64,000 nucleotides of DNA, taken from positions 273,501-337,500 of the forward strand of contig CP154827.1 in NCBI GenBank assembly GCA_039613835.1, in the 5' to 3' direction. Numbering within the stretch: position 1 is the stretch's first letter; every line of letters begins with the position of its first letter. Shown in pieces: positions 40,351 through 50,686 of this stretch. The notes beneath the pieces were generated by a model. That model did not search any database, was not told where the DNA came from, and was given only the letters and a program-made list of their open reading frames with translations. Origin of the DNA: Acetobacteraceae bacterium. GTDB lineage: Bacteria; Pseudomonadota; Alphaproteobacteria; Acetobacterales; Acetobacteraceae. The translations under genes were made by a program, and so were the position numbers.

Positions 40351-42396
40351 ATGTCTAAAAAGGAGACTTTTTACATGTCTGGATTGCAGCCACCCGACGG
40401 CACGCTCAACGTGCCGCAAATTTGTGACCCTGGTTTGTGGCGTCATCTTCTTGAACTTGATAATGAGAAAACAGCCATATTGCGGGACCTGCTTTGCGTC
40501 GCGCGGGGACTGCGTCTTGCCGAGGCGGCCTATGTCTCGGTCTTTCTTGATCACAAGGAAGCTCTGGTTTTACGTGTCGGTGCGCTGCCGAAGGAGATCC
40601 CTTTTCGTGCCGCTGACTTCCGCAATTATCTGCAGAAAAATCCGTTTTTCGAGACGTGTGACCTGTTGCAGAGGTCGGAGCCCGGCCTGGCCGTGCTCAT
40701 GGAAAGCCCGTGGTACTACTGTTTCTGTGCGATCCTTCCCTTGATGATGGGGGTGCGCTGATCGGGGCATTCGGTGTGCTGGATCGCAAACCGCGGAAGG
40801 ATCATCTGAGCGACGCGGCCATGTCGGTGCTCCGCTCTCTGGCGCGAAGTCTCGCTGCAACCCTCACCCGAACTGCATCACCCGCGCGCCCCGCCCGGCC
40901 GTCCGAAGCTTCCGCCACGCCCCAATGCGAAAAAATGAGGACGTCAATAAGGGGGCAGCAGCGGTGCAACGCGTCAACCGCAATGGTCTTGTGGGTTTTT
41001 TCGAAGCGGATGTGCAGAAGCGGCACGGTACGCATATCACCGTCGCTCTGCCGGATGCTCTCCTTGCAGGAACGCGATATTTTCCTGATCTCCGCCATCA
41101 GGCCCTGCATTCCGCGGTTACCCTCCCGCCGCAATCTTCTGGACGGGCTCGGCCTGCATGATGGTGCGACGCTGGATTATAAAATCCGCCTTGGCGGCGT
41201 TGTCACGGAGCGCCCCCGATGGCTTCAATACCGGGTCGCGCTCATCAAAGGTGAGGATGCGCACGCTACCCATCTTTGCGGGATCGTCTCTGACGCAAGC
41301 GACCATGATACAACGATCAAGCATTATGACCTTCTCGCCCTTTTGGGGAAGGAATTGCGCCTCGCCCATCAGGCCGTCGATGCTTATCGCATCGCGGCGC
41401 GACATTTGGGTGAGAGCCTTGATGTTGATTATGTGTAATGTTTCCATTTTGACGCGCATACGGGGCAGAAAAGCCACGATTATGGCGGCTGGAGCCATCG
41501 CGGCATGGCGAAAGCGCCGGACGTGCCGTTGCAGGGACAACGAATATGGCAATATCTCTCTCACGGGATGGTGCTTGCAATCGGTGATCTTAGGGAGGTG
41601 AGCTGACTGCTGCCGGAGGTACAAAATGACACCGCGGATGGGCCGCGCACCTATCTGATGATCCCCACAATCTGTGAGGGCCGATTGAAGCACTGCGTCG
41701 TGATCGCATCCTCGCGGCCACGCGTGTGGCGCGTCGCAGATACATATTTCACCCGCATCGTTGTTGACTGGGTTGAAGCGGTCTCCAATCTGACGGAAGC
41801 CCGGCTCGGGCAGGAATTTCTTTACCGAGAAATGGCGCATCGTCTCAAAAATACGCTGACGATCGTCCAGGCTCTGGCGCGGCAAAGCCTGCGGGATTGT
41901 CGGGATCAAGGCCAGCGTCAGATCGTTTGAAAGGCGGGTACATGCGCTTGTTTCCGCCAATACGACGAGCATGACCCGCAAAAGCAAAAAGGCTGAGCTG
42001 AAAGACGTCGCGCAAGATGTTTTAAAATTGATCGCGCCACTGACACGGTTTGAGCTTAATGGCGCGCGTGTTGCCTTGGGTGCAAAAACGGCTGGCTATC
42101 TCGGCTTGCTGCTGAATGAATTGGGCACAAACGCCATTAAATATGGTGCGCTTTCAAATGAAGCCGGCAAGGTGCGTCTCTCCTGGTTGGTAGAAGGCGC
42201 GGAAGAAGATGCCCGCCTTGTTATCAGATGGGTAGAGACTGGAGGCCCGCGTGTCAAAGCGCCGCTGCGCAAAGGGTTCGGGTCTCAGATGATCGAATAC
42301 GGCCTGGGCGAGGGGTGTCACGCGACGCTCTCTTTTCCGCAAACCGGGTGTCAGGCAAGTTTCAGCATGTCGATGCGCAAAGCGGGTGAGGATTGA
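40351..42396 (+). pseudogene. GAF-PAS HWE/HisKA_2-type sensor histidine kinase, decayed
   Basis: A GAF-like N-terminal part (DLLCVARGLRLAEAAYVSVF) ends near 40745 by frameshift. PAS-like parts follow in other frames (INRNGLVGFFEADV-type sequence near 40990; RPRWLQYRVALIKGEDAH near 41210). The phospho-acceptor helix FLYREMAHRLKNTLTIVQAL, typical of HWE/HisKA_2 kinases, appears near 41820, and the ATPase N-box LLNELGTNAIKYGALSNEAG near 42110 in a further frame. At least four frame changes. The organisation is of the light or general stress kinase type; the signal is unknown. Confidence 0.85.
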
Positions 42397-42485
42397 TTTT
42401 TCAGAGCGTTCCTTTACTCATCACGGCGAAAGCGCGTCGCATTCAGGTCAGCTTCGCCGACGCCGCATGAATTTAGGATGGACGA

Positions 42486-43208
42486 ATGGGCGTGATCAAA
42501 CTTGGTTTTCTCCACACGGCACTCCACGCAGGATGTGCAAGCGCCGTGGCACGAGTCATTGAGGTCCATGGGTTCGAGGTTGATTATGTCGATCTCACGC
42601 GCGGCGACGTGAAGGATGCGTTATTCACGAACCAGCTTGATATTTATGCGTCAACCTGGTTGCCAATGGATGATGATCTCCTCAATGGCAATTATCGTGC
42701 GGTCGGTGATCTTTATCAGCCTCTGCCGTCCTGGCTGACTGTAGGAGACGTCACTATCGGGGAAGGCTGGGCCATGACGTGTGATGCGATTTACGCAGCG
42801 GAGTCAGCCCGTTATCTTTACGCCGACGCGTTACAGGTTTTCAAACGCACGTCGCATAAGGACGTCACCATTATTGATGACGAAACCCTTTACCACCAGT
42901 TAAATCACGCGGCGCAACAAAATCAACGTGTGCTCGTCGCGGCGATGCAGCCGCACGCGGCATTTTTTGATGCCTGCTTCCAGCTTATTGAAACGGGCCT
43001 GCCGGCGCTCGGTGCGCCGATGCGAGCGCCGCTCCTGATTTCGGAAAATCTCGCGGAATGTGGTGACCCGGATCTGTTTGATGAGCTTTCTGAAATGATG
43101 CTGGGGTTAAAGGTCATGAGCGCCCTTGATTACGCGATCACGGTTGAAGGCGTTGACCCTGAGGATGCAGCTGAATCCTGGCAGAGAGGCCGACTTATCC
43201 CGCGCTGA
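42486..43208 (+). CDS. OpuAC-like glycine betaine/choline binding protein without a signal peptide
   Basis: 240 residues of the type II periplasmic binding fold of OpuAC/ProX (FLHTALHAGCASAVARVIEVHGF, DIYASTWLPM, ALPSWL-type PLPSWLTVGD). The N-terminus has no hydrophobic leader and no lipobox, and no ABC permease or ATPase is near. It could be a cytoplasmic stand-alone protein, or the leader could have been lost. The frame is intact. The neighbours on both sides are decayed genes. Confidence 0.7.
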   Translation: MGVIKLGFLHTALHAGCASAVARVIEVHGFEVDYVDLTRGDVKDALFTNQLDIYASTWLPMDDDLLNGNYRAVGDLYQPLPSWLTVGDVTIGEGWAMTCDAIYAAESARYLYADALQVFKRTSHKDVTIIDDETLYHQLNHAAQQNQRVLVAAMQPHAAFFDACFQLIETGLPALGAPMRAPLLISENLAECGDPDLFDELSEMMLGLKVMSALDYAITVEGVDPEDAAESWQRGRLIPR

Positions 43209-43863
43209 TATAAAACACGTTTTAAGTCTGTTGCTTTTCAGCATCAACTGTGGCGGCGGTAACGCGTAAAAATTTTATTAAATTGCTACTCTCATTACTA
43301 GAAGTTATAGGACGCTCGACTCGTAATCGGGTGGATGAGGTCGATAATCCCGAAGTTTTTGAAGCGTTTATGCCTGCTTTGACAGGTCGTGCTCATGACG
43401 GGATCATCGTCCCAATACCGGTTTTGAGACAATTCGATGACTGGATCGCGTGTGGGTGACTTGTTCTGGCGGGTCACCTCTTAACGCATCAGGTCGTGGC
43501 AAACGATCAATCAGGAGGAAAGGCCCATGAATGCCCTTTCTTTCACTCGATGGACTGCATATCGAGCGATCGGCGCAACAGCAATCGAACTTCCCCTCAA
43601 GTTCGGATGGGATCCCATCTCGACGATTCTTTTTCCACGTCCGGTGAGAGCGCTGCGCCGCTCTGACAAGCAACGGAAATATGGCAACGTGCAGCCGGCG
43701 TGGCCCCCGAGTCGATAATCGCGCTCATATACCCCTAACCGGAACACCCTTCCGAACGGGAACCCCCATTTAATCGAAAAAATCTGGTTGTGCGCTTTTG
43801 CTTTCCCTGCCGTCTCGCGGTGGGATGTGGCCCTCTGCGCGCGGCCATCATGGTGAATAAATC
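43209..43863 (+). other. 655-base region without a recognised gene
   Basis: Two short frames are the only candidates. GTG 43250 to 43459 would give 69 residues, rich in hydrophobic residues at the start (NFIKLLLSLLEVI). ATG 43527 to 43718 is listed separately. The rest (43719-43863) has no convincing feature. The TonB receptor start lies at the right edge, so its promoter should be here. Confidence 0.5.
43527..43718 (+). CDS. Possible small protein with a strong ribosome site
   Basis: A 63-residue frame begins at ATG 43527, preceded by AGGAGG at 43514-43519. It contains a weakly hydrophobic middle (IGATAIELPLKFGWDPISTILF) and a basic tail. No family is recognised. The ribosome site is the main argument for a real gene; it could be chance. 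Confidence 0.35.
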   Translation: MNALSFTRWTAYRAIGATAIELPLKFGWDPISTILFPRPVRALRRSDKQRKYGNVQPAWPPSR

Positions 43864-46375
43864 ATGCAAGTGCTCGTCAATAAAATGTCGCGCATCATGC
43901 AGCAATATGGTGTTTTCCTTATTGCTGGATGCGTCATCTCCCCCTCATTTTCCGAAGCGAAAACGAAGGAGGACTCCACCAAAACCCCGATTTCAACCTC
44001 GCCCGACAAGAAGCCGCGTGCGACACCGCGCAGCAAAAGCGCCGAGAAGAGCGTGAGCTACGAGTCGCGCAAGGATGAGGCGATCAATGTCAGCGCCGGC
44101 TGTTACTTGTTGAAGGATCCTAATCGGCGCCCCATGACGCCGAAAGATTGGAAGCTCATCATGCCCGGCTCCAATCCTCTCTATATGTTGCAATATACGG
44201 AGGGCGCTTCCCTTTCCGGCACGGATCCTTTCGGCGTGGATATGACGACAGCGGGGCTTTATCTGCGCGGTTTTCATATGAATGAACTCGGTGTGACTTA
44301 TGAGGGCATCCTGCTCAATGACATTGGCTGGGGCGGTCTGACCGGCACGAACGTGCTTAAAATCGGTATTGCACAGGATCTGGGAGGTATTTCCGTATCC
44401 CCGGGGTCTGGCAGTGTGAGCACGTTTTCCACATCCGATAATGGCGGAGACCTGCATTACTTCATGCGCAACCCAAAAAACAAAGCGGACGCCTCAATCT
44501 GGCAGCCTTACGGGAGCAACCAGACGATCCAGACGACGATTTCAGCGGATACCGGGCAAATCGGCCATCATGGCCCGAAAATGCTTGTCGGTTTTCAGCG
44601 TAATTACAGTCAGAAATATATGGCTTATGGTCATCAACAGGCGATGCGCGGCCACCTCAAGGCAGTTCAGGACGTCTCCTGGGGTGATTTCACCGCATAT
44701 TTTTCCGGCTCGACCGCCAAAGTGACAGAATATAATGATCAGTCCTTCCAGATCAACGATCAGCTTGGCTGGCGGGGTGATTATTTCGCGCCGAATTACG
44801 CTTACGCCTATAATATCTCCCTGCCGGAAAATGCGGCGAAGGATTGTGGTAACGGATTTACATGCAAGGATCTGGCAGGGCTTGTCTCTTACAATAGCGG
44901 GCATTCCTCACAGGATCTCGTCGGCTCCCTGGCGCATGATTTCCGCATTTCCAAAATTCTTTCGGGTCGCGCTTCGTTTTATATGACTCATAGCGACACG
45001 CATGAGGTGCTGACAGATTCAGGTACGCCGTCTCTCACCGGCGCACCCTTCTCCGAGCAGGTTTGGCATCCGCAAAATCAACGTCTCGGCGGCACGCTGA
45101 GCTTTCGGGCCAAATTGGGCCATCACACCCTGTCCGCCGGTTTCTGGCAGGAACATACGGATTCACGGGCATTAACCTCATGGTATAATGAGCCGCTTCT
45201 CGGCACTGGGGCACCACTGAGTGTTTTCGGAAATTTCTCTCAATATGGCCCGGCTTTTAAGACACAGGCCAATTCCAAATGGTCAACATGGGAGCGTCAG
45301 GCTTACCTTCAGGACGACATCACCCTCTCCCCCAATCTGCATGCAGGGGTCGGTTTCAAAACGCTGGAAACCTCCACATCGGGTGGTGGGTTTGAAGGGG
45401 ATGCGCCGCGCAGCACGTTATCAACGCGCAATTACTTCCTCCCGCATTTGTCAGCTTCGTGGCAGTGGCGTAAAGGGCATAATGTTTTTGTAGATATCGC
45501 GAATAATGAATCCGGCTATCGCGTTTCCCCGCAAGGTCAGATCGGTTATAGCGCTTCGGCCTGGACCGCCGGTGACCAGGCTACTTTCGACGCGGCAACG
45601 CGCAATATCAAGCCGGAAAATAACTGGAACTTCATTATTGGCGGCCATGATAATCTCGGTTGGGTGCGCCTCTCATGGGATGCTTATTACGACCTGATCT
45701 CCAATCGTCTGCTCTCGGTCGCTGAAGATGATGGGGGGGGCTGAACAGCCTCACCAATACTGTGGCAGCTGTTCCGCACTCTCACATTATCGGCGGTGAT
45801 GTCGCCATCAACCTGCCCATCACGCGTCGCTTCATGCTGCGCCAGACATTGGGTGTCAGCAAATTCACCTATGATAATGACCTCTTCGCGGATGGTAAGG
45901 TCTTCCCGATCAAAGGTTCCGCCAGCCGGGATATCCGCCGATCACACTATCCACGATGCTGATTTATTCCCATAATGGCACGGAGGCTGGCGTGGGTTCA
46001 ACTTTCTATAGCCGTCGCCCCTTCTCCTACCAGAACGATATGTATGCCTATGCTTATTGGATGACCAACCTCTATTTGCAGCATACATTCAAGCTGGGCG
46101 GGAAGATGCCGCCCGTCACGGCCCGGTTCGACATTTATAATCTCCTGAACTGCAAGCTGATGGGGACGATCGGGACGAATGGCTTCCCGTTCAATCGGGA
46201 TAAAGGTTACAGTTTTGGCACGATGCAGCGCCAGGCGCCGCGTCAGGCCATGTTCACATTGGGGGGTGAGTTTCTAACATCCTCTTATTCTGATCCAATC
46301 TGCGCGCATGACACCCCATCCCGTACCCATGATGGGACCATGATGGGATGGGGTGTCATTTTCTGGGGCAGGTAA
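43864..46375 (+). pseudogene. Second TonB-dependent receptor, frameshifted in the barrel
   Basis: 626 codons are intact: leader (FLIAGCVISPSFSEA), plug domain (LYLRGFHMNELGVTYEGILLNDIG, then GSGSVSTFSTSDNGG) and most of the barrel. The frame ends at a G8 tract (45733-45740); one more G, or two fewer, restores it to LNSLTNTVAAVPHSH. A second shift near 45930 leads to the last strands (TARFDIYNLLNCKLMG). The original stop near the terminator is lost, so the last frame runs into it. The start may be ATG 43864 or ATG 43885. The substrate is unknown. Confidence 0.85.
46310..46361 (+). terminator. Strong terminator after the second TonB receptor
   Basis: A perfect 13-bp stem (46310-46322 with 46345-46357; GACACCCCATCCC and its complement) with a 22-base loop is followed by attttct. 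It insulates the fabD operon. Confidence 0.75.
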
Positions 46376-46557
46376 TCAGCCCGCCCGACGCGTCATGTCA
46401 TGAACATGCTTGATGAAATGAGTCGCAACCAGGGAGTGAGATTTGAAAAGCGTTTCCGTGCCTTCCTGACCCCTGAAAACGGCGCTCAGGTTTGACAGGC
46501 GGGTCGGATTTCGCCAAGACCCGTTGAGTATTTCGCGTTACTAAGGGAGGTGGCTGC

Positions 46558-47523
46558 ATGGTCGGCCAATGTGCTTTTGTTTTTCCGGGCCAGGGAAGTC
46601 AGTCTGTTGGCATGGGTCGTGCGCTTTATGAGGCTTTCCCCGCAGCAAAAGAAGTTTTTCAGGAAGTCGATGAAGCCTTGCAGCAGCGTCTTTCAACCTT
46701 GATGTTTGAGGGTGATCCGGATGAGCTGACCCGGACGGAAAACGCACAACCGGCCCTGATGGCGGTCTCACTCGCCGTCCTGCGGGTACTGCAGAAGGAG
46801 GCGGGCTGGCAGCTGGCAGAGAAGGCGCGTGTCGTGGCCGGACACTCTCTTGGTGAATATTCCGCGCTCGCAGCTGCCGGGTCAATTTCCCTGACGGATG
46901 TGGCGCGGCTGCTGAGGATACGCGGACGCGCGATGCAGAAGGCCGTCCCCCCGGGTGAAGGCGCCATGGCGGCGCTGATTGGCGTAACAGCGGCGGAGGC
47001 TCTTGAGATCTGTGAGGAAGCCCGTCGACATGTTGACGCGTCCGGACACGCCATATTGGAGGTCGCCAATGATAATGGCGGTGGCCAGGTGGTGATTTCC
47101 GGCCATAAGGCGGCGATTGAGGCCTCTCTCAACTGCGCGAAAGAGCGCGGCGTCAAACGGGCCGTTATTCTCCCGGTTTCCGCGCCTTTCCATTGCTCTC
47201 TGATGCAGCCGGCGGCTGACGTTATGGCAGACGCACTTGCGGAACAGGATTTTACAGCGCCGCATGTCCCGCTTATCGCCAATGTGACAGCCTCGGAAGT
47301 GACCGACCCCGCAATGATCAGGAAACTCCTGATCCAGCAGGTGACGGGTTCCGTCCGCTGGCGGGAAACAATCGAGAGCCTGCCGGAAAAAGACGTGTCC
47401 GTGGTTGTTGAAATCGGTGCGGGCAAGGTGCTGAGCGGACTGACCAGACGTATCAATAGCGAGCTGACAGCCTGCAACGCGGCGACCCCGCAGGATATCG
47501 ATGCGCTTCTGCGCGTCATATGA
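46558..47523 (+). CDS. fabD: Malonyl-CoA:ACP transacylase
   Basis: Moves malonyl from CoA to acyl carrier protein for fatty acid synthesis. 321 residues with FPGQGSQSVGMG, the nucleophile serine in GHSLGEYSALAA near residue 96, and PVSAPFHCSLM. The ribosome site AGGGAGGTGG is strong. The stop overlaps the ATG of fabG (47520). First gene of a fabD-fabG-acpP-fabF set. Confidence 0.95.
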   Translation: MVGQCAFVFPGQGSQSVGMGRALYEAFPAAKEVFQEVDEALQQRLSTLMFEGDPDELTRTENAQPALMAVSLAVLRVLQKEAGWQLAEKARVVAGHSLGEYSALAAAGSISLTDVARLLRIRGRAMQKAVPPGEGAMAALIGVTAAEALEICEEARRHVDASGHAILEVANDNGGGQVVISGHKAAIEASLNCAKERGVKRAVILPVSAPFHCSLMQPAADVMADALAEQDFTAPHVPLIANVTASEVTDPAMIRKLLIQQVTGSVRWRETIESLPEKDVSVVVEIGAGKVLSGLTRRINSELTACNAATPQDIDALLRVI

Positions 47524-48275
47524 CGGAGAAACACATGTTTGACCTTACAAACAAAACCGCCCTTGTCACAGGGGCGTCAGGCGGGCTCGGCGCCGCGATC
47601 GCCCGGGCGCTTGATCAGCAAGGTGCGCGCATTGCGCTCTCCGGGACGCGCGTTCCGGCGCTGAAAGAGGTCGCGTCGACATTGAAAAACCAACCCGTGA
47701 TCTGCGCGGCCAATCTCTCCAACGCGGAAGAGGCGGATGCCCTCATTGGCAGGGCGGAGGCGAAAGCCGGGGCACCGCTGGATATCCTCGTGAATAATGC
47801 GGGGCTGACGCGGGATGGGCTGATGATGCGCATGAAGGATGAGGATTGGCGGCAGGTCTTCACCGTTGATCTGGAGTCGCCTTTCCGACTGTGTCGCGCG
47901 GCGGTGAAAAGCATGATTCGCCGCCGTACGGGTCGAATCATCAATATTGCCTCGATAGTGGGGATTTCCGGCAACGGCGGCCAGGCGAATTACGCTGCCG
48001 CCAAAGCCGGGATGATTGGCATGACAAAATCTTTGGCGCAGGAAATCGCAACACGCGGCGTAACCGTTAATGCCGTGGCGCCAGGTTTTATCGAAACGGC
48101 AATGACGGAGGCCCTACCTGACAGTCAGCGGGAAAAACTCTTAAATGTCATCCCAATCGGCCGCATGGGCCATCCTGACGATGTGGCCTCTGCCTGCGTT
48201 TATCTGGCGTCGGATGAGGCAGGCTGGGTGACAGGCATGACATTGAGTGTGAATGGCGGTATGTTGATGCCGTGA
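47520..48275 (+). CDS. fabG: 3-oxoacyl-ACP reductase
   Basis: NADPH-dependent SDR enzyme that reduces beta-ketoacyl-ACP. TGASGGLGAAIA (cofactor loop), NNAG, the catalytic Ser region IASIVGISGNGGQ and YAAAKAG are present. The start is ATG 47520 (overlap with fabD) or ATG 47535 (MFDLTNK). 246-251 residues. acpP follows after a 244-base gap that may carry an extra promoter. Confidence 0.95.
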   Translation: MTEKHMFDLTNKTALVTGASGGLGAAIARALDQQGARIALSGTRVPALKEVASTLKNQPVICAANLSNAEEADALIGRAEAKAGAPLDILVNNAGLTRDGLMMRMKDEDWRQVFTVDLESPFRLCRAAVKSMIRRRTGRIINIASIVGISGNGGQANYAAAKAGMIGMTKSLAQEIATRGVTVNAVAPGFIETAMTEALPDSQREKLLNVIPIGRMGHPDDVASACVYLASDEAGWVTGMTLSVNGGMLMP

Positions 48276-48519
48276 AGGTGCCATGCCTCACCCCTCGTGC
48301 CGGAAGCACTTGGCGGAGGGGTGCAAGATGTGCTAAGCGCCCGCTGCTTCATCCGGCGCGATGGGCGCGTCAGTACGAGGTGGGCCTCATGGGGTCCGAC
48401 GCCGCGAGGCCGATCATCATGTCGGCCTTTGCACGTGGTGTAGACCCGGTGGACCCAACTTGGGACATTAGGTAGGTTTGTAACCGCCCGAGATCCGGGC
48501 ACACAGAAAGCGGATAAAC

Positions 48520-48759
48520 ATGAGTGAAATCACCCGTAAGGTTCAGAAGATCGTCGTTGAACATCTCGGCGCTGAAGAAAGTAAAGTGACTCCGGAAGCG
48601 TCTTTTATCGATGACCTCGGTGCGGATAGTCTTGATACGGTTGAACTCGTCATGGCTTTTGAAGAAGAATTCGGCGTTGAAATCCCCGAGCAGGATGCCG
48701 AAAAAATCGCGACTGTGAAGGATGCGATCGACTTCATTGAAAAGAAGAGAGAGGACTGA
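48520..48759 (+). CDS. acpP: Acyl carrier protein
   Basis: 79 residues, acidic. The phosphopantetheine serine is Ser37 in [20 protein letters not shown] normal-length ACP for fatty acid synthesis. It lies between fabG and fabF, as expected. Confidence 0.96.
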   Translation: MSEITRKVQKIVVEHLGAEESKVTPEASFIDDLGADSLDTVELVMAFEEEFGVEIPEQDAEKIATVKDAIDFIEKKRED

Positions 48760-48908
48760 TTCTTAAGATAGGCATGACATGCCTTTCCTTCAAGCCTTTC
48801 CATTTTCCGCCTGGGCGAAAAGGGAAGGGCGCTGAGAAAGATGACACTGCGCGGCACCCAGAATTCTGTTGTCCTCTGGGCGTCGTCCAACGGAGATCCG
48901 TAATCCCC

Positions 48909-50192
48909 ATGATGGCGAAATCTTCCTCGACGGAGTCACGGCGTGTCGTGGTCACGGGCATCGGCCTCGTGACGCCGCTCGCTGTCGGCGTCGAGCATTC
49001 CTGGAAAAAGCTCATCGAGGGGCAATCCGGCATCCGACGCATCACATCGTTTGATCCCGGTGATCTCCCCGTCCTGATCGGAGGAGAAGTACCGTCCGGC
49101 CCCACGGAAGAGGGTGGGCTGAGCCTGAGCGACTGGATTCCCCACAAAGACATCAAGAAGATGGACCGCTTCATCCATCTCGGTCTCGTGGCGGGGATTG
49201 AGGCTGTCCGTGATTCCGGCTGGATGCCGGTGGATGAAGAGGGGCAGTGCCGCACCGGCGTTATGGTTGGGTCCGGCATCGGTGGCTTACAGACGATTTC
49301 AGACGGCGCCTTGACTGTGTATGAGGGGCGGGGCCGTCGCCTGTCGCCTTTCTTCATCCCAAGCGCTCTGGTCAACCTGATTTCAGGCCATCTCTCCATT
49401 CGATTCGGTTCTAAAGGCCCTAACCATTCTGTCGTGACAGCCTGCGCGACAGGGACACATGCTATTGGTGACGCGGCGCGTATCATCGCGTTGGGCGATG
49501 CGGATGTCATGGTGGCGGGTGGTGCTGAGGCGGCGCTTTGTCCCCTTGGCCTGGCCGGTTTCGCGGCGGCGCGTGCGCTATCGACCGGTTTTAATAACAG
49601 ACCCGATGAGGCGTCACGCCCGTGGGACCGTGATCGTGACGGCTTCGTCATGGGTGAAGGCGCCGGTATCGTCGTGCTTGAGGAATATGAGCACGCCAAA
49701 AAACGCGGCGCCAAAATTTACGGTGAGGTGCTCGGTTACGGTATGTCCGGCGATGCTTACCACATCACAGCTCCGGCGGAGGGTCATGCTGGAGCGTTCC
49801 GCGCCATGCAGGCAGCGCTTGAGCGGGCGCAGATCCAACCGTCCGAAATCGATTATATCAATGCACACGGGACATCGACCATGGCCGATGATCTCGAATT
49901 GGGGGCCGTTGAGAGGTTCCTGGGTGACGCTTGCGGCGGGGTCGCTATGTCCTCAACCAAATCGGCCGTTGGCCATCTCCTCGGTGCGGCAGGCTCGGTG
50001 GAGGCGATTTTCTCGCTTCTCGCCATGCGGGACAACACCGTGCCGCCGACACTAAATCTGCACCATCCACAAACGGAGAGCCGCATTGATCGCGTTCCGC
50101 TGGAGGCGCAGGCCCGCAAAGTCGATACTGTACTTTCAAACAGCTTCGGTTTCGGTGGCACCAACGCGTGTCTGATCCTGCGCCGCGTCTAA
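48909..50192 (+). CDS. fabF: 3-oxoacyl-ACP synthase II
   Basis: Elongating condensing enzyme. 427 residues with the Cys-His-His triad: the Cys in VVTACATGTHAIG, and the two His in YINAHGTSTMADD and KSAVGHLLGAAGSVEA. ATG 48909 (MMAKSSSTESRR) fits the family; the frame is open 45 codons further upstream but unlike KAS II. It is followed by an mltG remnant, the usual neighbour. Confidence 0.95.
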   Translation: MMAKSSSTESRRVVVTGIGLVTPLAVGVEHSWKKLIEGQSGIRRITSFDPGDLPVLIGGEVPSGPTEEGGLSLSDWIPHKDIKKMDRFIHLGLVAGIEAVRDSGWMPVDEEGQCRTGVMVGSGIGGLQTISDGALTVYEGRGRRLSPFFIPSALVNLISGHLSIRFGSKGPNHSVVTACATGTHAIGDAARIIALGDADVMVAGGAEAALCPLGLAGFAAARALSTGFNNRPDEASRPWDRDRDGFVMGEGAGIVVLEEYEHAKKRGAKIYGEVLGYGMSGDAYHITAPAEGHAGAFRAMQAALERAQIQPSEIDYINAHGTSTMADDLELGAVERFLGDACGGVAMSSTKSAVGHLLGAAGSVEAIFSLLAMRDNTVPPTLNLHHPQTESRIDRVPLEAQARKVDTVLSNSFGFGGTNACLILRRV

Positions 50193-50684
50193 CACGCCGC
50201 CTTATCGCTGTCACGGTCATCCTCTTTCTGGTGGGTGGCGGTGCCTGGGGTTTTTATGGGTCCGGCACATTTACCGGGTGCCCGGCCCCATGCCGGCCAC
50301 GGCAGATATCGTCATCCCGCGGGGCAATATGCAGATGACGATCGCGACACTCCGCGCGGCGCATCTGATCCGTCCCGACCGTCATTTATGATGTATCCCA
50401 AGGCGAGGGGATTACCCCATCCGCTGACGCGGTCTGAGCTGGCTTTTAATGACGGCCATAACACTTATGCGCAGGACGGATTGCCCTCCGGGCCGATCTG
50501 CGCGCCCGGATATGCGGTCATCATGGCCGTTGCCCACGCCCCGCAAGGTGACGAATTATATTTTGTGGCAAAAGGGGATGAGTCGCATGTCTTCTCCACA
50601 ACCCTCAAGGCACATCTCGCAGAGGTCCGCCGTTACCACTATCATCTGCCGCACCCGGCAAAAGGGACGGTCCCGGCGGAGTGA
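50190..50684 (+). pseudogene. mltG: Endolytic murein transglycosylase, internal deletion
   Basis: Directly after fabF, as in many bacteria. The N-terminal membrane helix (LIAVTVILFLVGGGAWGFYG) and the start of the YceG region (PATADIVIPRGNMQMTIATLRAAHLIRPD, in two frames) are joined to the C-terminal end (LTRSELAFNDGHNTYAQDGLP, then LYFVAKGDESHVFSTTL). The catalytic middle, roughly 200 residues, is missing. It cannot act. MltG sets glycan strand length, so its loss or replacement would affect the wall. Confidence 0.85.
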
Positions 50685-50686
50685 CA

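Noticed and set aside
43300..43365. A tRNA-like anticodon arm (stem CTCGA/TCGGG with a CTCGTAA loop, reading Thr CGT).
   Set aside because: There is no matching acceptor stem, D arm or T arm (no TTCGA in the right place), so it looks like chance or at best a relic.
46492..46520. TTGACA as a -35 box before fabD.
   Set aside because: No convincing -10 element lies 16-18 bases after it.
48272..48475. A short frame between fabG and acpP.
   Set aside because: No ribosome site, no protein signature, and composition unlike the neighbours' coding sequence.
48795..48830. A hairpin between acpP and fabF as a terminator.
   Set aside because: The stem has bulges, the loop is only two bases and no T-run follows.
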